Below are positions 5,335 through 9,691 of a stretch of DNA of 9,691 bases, one piece after another. The stretch comes from Bacteroidaceae bacterium (GTDB lineage: Bacteria > Bacteroidota > Bacteroidia > Bacteroidales > Bacteroidaceae), in the NCBI GenBank assembly GCA_017618515.1, contig JAFZUB010000081.1, positions 1 through 9,691 of the forward strand, in the 5' to 3' direction. The notes under the pieces were generated by a model. It was not told where the DNA came from, did not search any database, and worked only from the letters and a program-made list of their open reading frames with translations. The first letter of the stretch is position 1. The number at the start of each line of letters is the position of its first letter. The translations under genes were made by a program, and so were the position numbers.

Positions 5335-6756
5335 TTATGGTCTCTTAACTAATAGTGCCACATTCTCGATGTGGTGTGTATGAGGAAACATGTCCACTGG
5401 TTGATAGGCCGCCACTCTATACTTGGCGTCAAGCATCTGCAAGTCTCGTGCCTGTGTGGCAGGATTGCAACTCACATACACTATGCGCAGAGGAGCAGCA
5501 TTGAGGATGGTTTGCACCACATCGCTATGCATGCCGGCACGTGGAGGGTCAGTGATTATCACATCAGGGCGGCCGTAAGAAGCGATAAACTCGTCAGTGA
5601 GGACATCCTTCATATCGCCTGCGATAAAGAGAGTGTTGTTGATGCCATTGAGTTCTGCATTGATGCGAGCATCTTTAATCGCGTCCTCCACGTACTCGAT
5701 TCCTATAACCTTGGCTGCCTGACGTGCCACAAAATTGGCGATAGTGCCAGTGCCAGTGTATAGGTCATAGACCAACTCATTGCCACTGAGGCCTGCAAAA
5801 GTGCGCACCACCTTGTATAGCTCATAGGCTTGGTCATTGTTGGTCTGATAGAAACTCTTGGGGCCGACTTTGAAGCGCAGGTCTTCCATTAGCTCATACA
5901 CAAAGCCAGAACCCTTGTAGATATTGACTTCAAGGTCACCCATGGTGTCGTTGCACTTCAGATTGTTGACCCACACAAACGTAGTGATTTCACTAAATGT
6001 GTTGCATATCCAGTCCATCAGGGCATCGGCCTGTTGCTGTTCCTCGGCCGAGATGATGTGAAACTGCATGGTGAGCATCACCTCACCAGAGTTCGAGGTG
6101 CGGAATATCATATCACGCAGTAGCCCTGTCTGCTGACGAAGGTCAAAGAAGGAGAGTCCATGTTCAAGAGCATAGTCGCGCACGCCGTTGCGCACCCGAT
6201 TCTGTATGTTGTCCATCAGATGGCATTCCTCTATATCAAGCACCTTGTCAAAGGCTCCAGTTATATGAAAGCCCACACCGTTTTTATTGCTGTATTCTAT
6301 GCCTTGGCTGATGTCCTCGTCAGTGAGCCAGCGCTTGTTGGAGAAGCTGAACTCAAGCTTGTTGCGATAACCGAAAGTGTTACGACTACCTATTATGGGC
6401 ATTGCTTCTGGCAGTTCCACCTTGCCAATGCGAGTCAGGGCATCAACCACTTGCTGCTGCTTGTAGTGGAGCTGTCGTTCATAGTCAAGGCACTGCCACT
6501 TGCAGCCTCCACATACGCCAAAATGCTTGCAGCGAGGTTCTACTCGCTCATCACTCTTATGTTTGAGCTGCACTGCTTTAGCCTCCATGAAGCTATGCTT
6601 CTTTCGCACCACCTGCAGGTCGCATACGTCGCCAGGCACCACCCACGGTACGAATACCACCATGTCGTTGACCTTGGCGATAGCCTTGCCCTCCGCGGCA
6701 AAACCTGTTATCTCGATGTCTTCCAGCAGTGGAAGCGGTTTTCTCTTTCTACTCAT
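5335..6756 (-). CDS. rlmD: 23S rRNA (uracil-5-)-methyltransferase RlmD
   Basis: A 473-residue SAM-dependent RNA m5U methyltransferase of the RlmD/RumA group, which methylates C5 of U1939 in 23S rRNA (E. coli numbering). An N-terminal TRAM RNA-binding domain spans about residues 8-66. The Fe-S site has Cys76-x5-Cys82-x2-Cys85 plus distant Cys178 (DIEECHL). The Rossmann methyltransferase domain carries FYQTN (302-306), YDLYTGTGTIANF (330-342), GIEYVEDAI (352-360) and TDPPRAGM (402-409). The catalytic nucleophile is Cys430 in VSCNP, and Glu464 (HHIENVALL) is the likely proton-abstracting base. Relatives include TrmA and RlmC, so target specificity is inferred; the cluster motif favours RlmD-type. 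I prefer the ATG at 6754-6756, 7 nt after the uvrD stop; a TTG at 6769-6771 would add five residues and overlap uvrD by 8 bp. All catalytic residues appear intact. Confidence 0.9.
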   Translation of the reverse strand: MSRKRKPLPLLEDIEITGFAAEGKAIAKVNDMVVFVPWVVPGDVCDLQVVRKKHSFMEAKAVQLKHKSDERVEPRCKHFGVCGGCKWQCLDYERQLHYKQQQVVDALTRIGKVELPEAMPIIGSRNTFGYRNKLEFSFSNKRWLTDEDISQGIEYSNKNGVGFHITGAFDKVLDIEECHLMDNIQNRVRNGVRDYALEHGLSFFDLRQQTGLLRDMIFRTSNSGEVMLTMQFHIISAEEQQQADALMDWICNTFSEITTFVWVNNLKCNDTMGDLEVNIYKGSGFVYELMEDLRFKVGPKSFYQTNNDQAYELYKVVRTFAGLSGNELVYDLYTGTGTIANFVARQAAKVIGIEYVEDAIKDARINAELNGINNTLFIAGDMKDVLTDEFIASYGRPDVIITDPPRAGMHSDVVQTILNAAPLRIVYVSCNPATQARDLQMLDAKYRVAAYQPVDMFPHTHHIENVALLVKRP

Positions 6757-6763
6757 CTGATGC

Positions 6764-9145
6764 TCAGTCAATAATATTCAGTTTCGCATATTTCAACAGC
6801 AAAGTCTTCTCGCCACAGTTCACAAAATTAATAACGGCTTTTAACCCCGTCATATTGTCCTCAATGCGTAGTACTGTGCCAACTCCGAAGGTGGCGTGTT
6901 CCACTCTCGACCCTACGCTTATCACGCCATTCTGCACACGTGCGGTCTGGAGTCCTGTGGATGTCGCCGCCCTACTCTGCGACCGCAAGGGCTTTAGTGG
7001 CCGGTTATAGGATACTTCTGCGGAGCGCAGTTTCTTTGGTCTATATTCTTGATGTGTCCTATAAGTGCTGCGTGGTTTAAACAGCGCATTTCTTTCTTCG
7101 TCAAAGTCGATATACTCGTTGAAGTTCTGTCGTCTCACGTCGCGACTGGAACTCTCCTGATAGATATACTTCGGGTCAATGTCTTTAAGAAATTCGCTAG
7201 GCTCAAACCAATCGGACTTGCCGAAGCGGAATCGAGTCTTGGCATTTGACACATAGCAGCGTTTCCTTGCTCGTGTGATAGCCACGAACAATAGTCGCCG
7301 TTCCTCTTCGTACTCTTTGGGCGTGAGGCACTGAGCGCTGGGGAAGATGCCTTGCTCCAAGCCTGTGACAAACACCACGTCAAACTCCAGCCCCTTGGCG
7401 ATATGCACTGTCATCATGCGCACTGCATCGCCGTCGCCCTCATCCTTGTCAGAGTCGGTAAGTAGTGCCACTTCCTGCAGGTAGTCAATCATTCCCACTG
7501 AGAAAGCCTCATCCTGCTCACGCTGACTATCCACAAACTGGCTCATGCCGCTGAGCAGCGAGGAGTAGTTGTCCATTACCTCTTTGCCCTCAGCGCTGCG
7601 GTCGGCCATAGCTTGCTCCATCAGTCCGCTCTCCTTCAGCACACGCTGTCCCAGTTGATAGGCATCGGCTCCGTTGAGGTCTGTCACAAAGCCTCTTATC
7701 ATGGCGGCAAAGGCTTGCAACTTGCTCTTTGTGCTTGCACTGGCATCGAGGCCGTAGAGGTCGGGCTGCTGCACCACATTCCATGCACTGGTGCCATGCT
7801 CTTGGGCACATGTGAATATTTTGCTGACCGTTGTGTCGCCGATACCTCTTGCAGGGAAATTGATTATGCGTCGCAGAGCCTCTTCATCGTTAGGATTGAC
7901 AATGAGACGTAGGTAGCCCATCACATCGCGTATCTCCTTCTTCTCGTAGAATGAGTTGCTACCATATATAATATAAGGTATAGAGTTCTTGCGCAGACTC
8001 TCCTCCAATATTCGGCTCTGCCCGTTGGTGCGATAAAGGATGGCCATCTCAGAGTACTTCACTCCCTCACGATGCAGTGTCTTGATGCGCTGACATACTG
8101 CTGCGCCCTCCTCTATATCGCTTGTGAGCTCATTGAGAATTATCGGTGAGCCTTCCTCATTTTCGCTGTATATAGTCTTGCGGATCTGGTTCTCATTATG
8201 CTGTATCAGACTGTTGGCAGCGTTGACTATGTTCTGTGTAGAACGGTAATTTCGTTCAAGCTTAAATACCTTAGTACCAGCGAATACTCGATCGTAGTTC
8301 AAGATGTTATCGATGCGAGCACCACGGAAGCTGTAGATGCTTTGCGCATCGTCGCCCACCACGCAAATGTTCTTGTGTACGCCCGCCAGCTGGTCAAGAA
8401 TCACGAACTGCGCGTAGTTGGTATCCTGAAACTCGTCCACGAGTATGTACTTGAACTTGTCGGCATATCTCTCCCTTACCTCCGGGTAGGCGTCGAAGAG
8501 CAGATATGTGTAAAGCAACAGGTCATCGAAGTCCATCGCGTTGGCCTTGTGGCAGCGGTTGAAATACTCCTCATATATCTCTCCCGTCAGCGGTATGCGC
8601 TCCATATCATCGCGAGTGTAGGCCTCATGGCTCTGCCTGTACTTTTTGGGTGTAACAAGCATGTTTTTCGCCTGTGATATGTTAGCTGCCAGCAGTTGCG
8701 GCTTATACACCTTGTCGTCAAGCCCTCTCTCCTTGACAATAGCCTTCAGCAACGACCGCGTATCGCTCGGCTGATAGATAGTGTACTGGCTGTCGAAGCC
8801 AAACACATAAGCCTCTTTACGCAGTATGCGGCTGAAGATGCTGTGAAAAGTGCCCATCCAGAGCGAGCGAGCCTCAACCACGCCTACCATTCCCTCTATG
8901 CGCTCGCGCATCTCACGCGCAGCCTTATTGGTGAATGTCAGCGCCAATATGTTCCATGGCGCGATGCCTTGAGTCAGCAGGTAGGCTATCTTGGTTGTGA
9001 GCACCGTTGTCTTGCCGCTGCCCGCGCCTGCCACCACAAGTGACGGACCGTTGATGCACTCTACCGCCACGCGCTGCTGCGCATTGAGACGGTCCATAAA
9101 AGGCGGTTGTGACGGGCTGCTTTCGTGTATTACGATGTCAGGCAT
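6764..9145 (-). CDS. uvrD: UvrD/PcrA-type ATP-dependent 3'-5' DNA helicase
   Basis: A 793-residue superfamily 1A helicase that unwinds DNA in excision repair, mismatch repair and replication-conflict processing. The motifs run in order: Q-motif (LNAQQRVAV 20-28), Walker A (AGAGSGKT 39-46), Ia (ALTFTNKAAREM 68-79), II (LVDEFQDTN 235-243), III (VVGDDAQSIYSFRGA 262-276), IV (LERNYRS 296-302), V (TVHIAKGLEF 579-588) and VI (ERRLLFVAITRAR 615-627). Residues 746-793 (VGSRVEHATFGVGTVL onward) form the Tudor-like C-terminal domain that binds RNA polymerase in PcrA; the linker before it (about 660-745) is basic and low complexity. Motif V has Ile582 where Ser or Ala is usual. The start at 9143-9145 lies about 17 nt below the predicted transcription start; Met17 (MDRLNAQQ) is an alternative closer to typical family N-termini. 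First gene of the rlmD transcript. The PcrA/UvrD distinction is not resolvable here. Confidence 0.95.
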   Translation of the reverse strand: MPDIVIHESSPSQPPFMDRLNAQQRVAVECINGPSLVVAGAGSGKTTVLTTKIAYLLTQGIAPWNILALTFTNKAAREMRERIEGMVGVVEARSLWMGTFHSIFSRILRKEAYVFGFDSQYTIYQPSDTRSLLKAIVKERGLDDKVYKPQLLAANISQAKNMLVTPKKYRQSHEAYTRDDMERIPLTGEIYEEYFNRCHKANAMDFDDLLLYTYLLFDAYPEVRERYADKFKYILVDEFQDTNYAQFVILDQLAGVHKNICVVGDDAQSIYSFRGARIDNILNYDRVFAGTKVFKLERNYRSTQNIVNAANSLIQHNENQIRKTIYSENEEGSPIILNELTSDIEEGAAVCQRIKTLHREGVKYSEMAILYRTNGQSRILEESLRKNSIPYIIYGSNSFYEKKEIRDVMGYLRLIVNPNDEEALRRIINFPARGIGDTTVSKIFTCAQEHGTSAWNVVQQPDLYGLDASASTKSKLQAFAAMIRGFVTDLNGADAYQLGQRVLKESGLMEQAMADRSAEGKEVMDNYSSLLSGMSQFVDSQREQDEAFSVGMIDYLQEVALLTDSDKDEGDGDAVRMMTVHIAKGLEFDVVFVTGLEQGIFPSAQCLTPKEYEEERRLLFVAITRARKRCYVSNAKTRFRFGKSDWFEPSEFLKDIDPKYIYQESSSRDVRRQNFNEYIDFDEERNALFKPRSTYRTHQEYRPKKLRSAEVSYNRPLKPLRSQSRAATSTGLQTARVQNGVISVGSRVEHATFGVGTVLRIEDNMTGLKAVINFVNCGEKTLLLKYAKLNIID

Positions 9146-9168
9146 ACAAGCTAACAGTTATTTTCAAG

Positions 9169-9176
9169 CAAAGTTA
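9169..9176 (-). promoter_or_regulatory. -7 promoter box for the uvrD-rlmD operon
   Basis: On the minus strand this reads TAACTTTG, a perfect TAnnTTTG match, 24 bp above the uvrD ATG; the predicted leader is about 17 nt. It lies within a 16-bp identity (9167-9182) with the fasciclin promoter. The -33 box is weak: ATTG at 9193-9196 is spaced only 16 bp. Confidence 0.65.
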
Positions 9177-9215
9177 CGAAAAAAATCTAGAACAATATAT
9201 ATCCAAGTGAAAAAC

Positions 9216-9246
9216 TTTGCAGTATCAGTTAGAATGATTAATTTCG
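9216..9246 (+). promoter_or_regulatory. Promoter for the secreted protein gene (-33 TTTG, -7 TAATTTCG)
   Basis: TTTG at 9216-9219 and TAATTTCG at 9239-9246 (one mismatch to TAnnTTTG) are separated by 19 bp, the usual Bacteroidetes spacing. Transcription would start near 9253 and give a leader of about 26 nt before the ATG at 9279. It sits back to back with the uvrD promoter in a 133-bp divergent gap. Confidence 0.55.
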
Positions 9247-9278
9247 CGTCGTAAATAATAACACAAAAAAAATACAGT

Positions 9279-9691
9279 ATGAAACATGCATTTTTACTAC
9301 TCTTTGCAACGCTCATAACCCTGTTCGGCAACATGGGCGCACAGGCGCAGAACCTAATAGATGGATATACGCGCATCTTTTATGCCGAGGACCTGCAAGA
9401 CGGCAAGGCATACTTCCTAATCAGTGACCGCACCCTGTATTCCGGCAATAAGACGGGCAAACCCAAGGGAATGTCGTGCTTGCTCAGCAGCTACAAAATA
9501 GGCTGGGGCGAGCAGTTTGTCTATTGGGGCGACTTCGATGCTGATGAAGTGGGGTTTCAGTGGATTGCAGAGAAAGTGGATGACGACCACTGGGCATTCA
9601 AAAATGTAGTTAAGGAGCAATACCTGGGCGTTAAGAACAGTTACGATGACGACGTACTTTTCTCCACCACGCCAATAGGTTACAAACTCAC
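9279..9691 (+). CDS. Secreted protein of unknown function, 5' part (runs off window)
   Basis: The first 137 codons of a gene cut off by the window end. Residues 1-23 form a classical Sec signal peptide: basic MKH, a hydrophobic stretch (AFLLLFATLITLFG) and a cleavage-like AQA before QN. There is no lipobox Cys, so the product is probably periplasmic or secreted rather than a lipoprotein. The mature part is rich in aromatic and acidic residues, with beta-type segments (GKAYFLISDRTLYSG, FQWIAEKVDDDHWAFKNV, EQYLGVKN). The pattern of a readable aromatic strand followed by 'WAFKN...YLGVKN' resembles ricin-type beta-trefoil or similar carbohydrate-binding modules in Bacteroidales extracellular proteins, but this is only an impression. 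The ATG is chosen because it opens the signal peptide and follows a promoter. Divergent from uvrD. Confidence 0.8.
   Translation, partial: MKHAFLLLFATLITLFGNMGAQAQNLIDGYTRIFYAEDLQDGKAYFLISDRTLYSGNKTGKPKGMSCLLSSYKIGWGEQFVYWGDFDADEVGFQWIAEKVDDDHWAFKNVVKEQYLGVKNSYDDDVLFSTTPIGYKL

Noticed and set aside
6757..6771. TTG start for rlmD at 6771.
   Set aside because: It adds five residues of no family value and overlaps uvrD, while an ATG lies 7 nt after the uvrD stop.
6160..6774. A 204-codon + strand open frame opposite rlmD, and similar ones opposite uvrD (8198-8677) and the fasciclin gene (889-1326).
   Set aside because: All lie wholly antisense to well-supported genes, have no promoter or context, and their translations look non-biological.

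Overview
The window looks like chromosomal DNA of an anaerobic Bacteroidales bacterium, probably Prevotellaceae-like. The signs are promoters with the Bacteroidetes TAnnTTTG -7 box, very weak Shine-Dalgarno sequences, a fasciclin-type surface lipoprotein with an acidic stretch after the lipidated Cys, and the paired NifU-like/GGGtGRT genes typical of anaerobes. The genus is an inference. No RNA genes, insertion sequences, CRISPR arrays or phage genes were seen, and no gene-free stretch exceeds about 155 bp.

Layout. At the left edge (1-115, + strand) is the last part of a gene whose end resembles M49 dipeptidyl-peptidase III. It converges on, and overlaps by 49 bp, a minus-strand two-domain fasciclin lipoprotein (67-1890). 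Both proteins seem to stop short of their families' usual C-termini at this junction. The lipoprotein has its own promoter. Upstream of it a strong intrinsic terminator (1974-2013) ends a two-gene minus-strand operon: a NifU-like Fe-S scaffold protein (3054-3755) followed after 7 nt by the Cys-rich GGGtGRT protein (2036-3046). The operon has its own promoter near 3817-3824.

Next comes a minus-strand series: uvrD/pcrA helicase (6764-9145), rlmD 23S rRNA uracil-C5 methyltransferase (5335-6756), an unrecognised helical protein (4607-5320) and a PAP2-family membrane phosphatase (3908-4555). The first three genes are tightly packed (gaps of 7 and 14 nt) and are probably one transcript from a promoter at 9169-9176. 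The PAP2 gene is flanked on both sides by same-orientation 7-bp tandem arrays (unit aggagtt). One array fills the gap upstream of its GTG start, and the other covers the region upstream of the Fe-S operon's promoter.

At the right edge a secreted protein starts on the + strand (9279) and runs off the window, divergent from uvrD, with a well-spaced -33/-7 promoter of its own.

How they work together: the operons are functionally separate (DNA repair plus rRNA modification plus a membrane lipid phosphatase; Fe-S metabolism; cell surface and secretion). The least understood parts are the scaffold/GGGtGRT pair, the heptamer arrays around the PAP2 gene and the doubly truncated convergent junction at the left.
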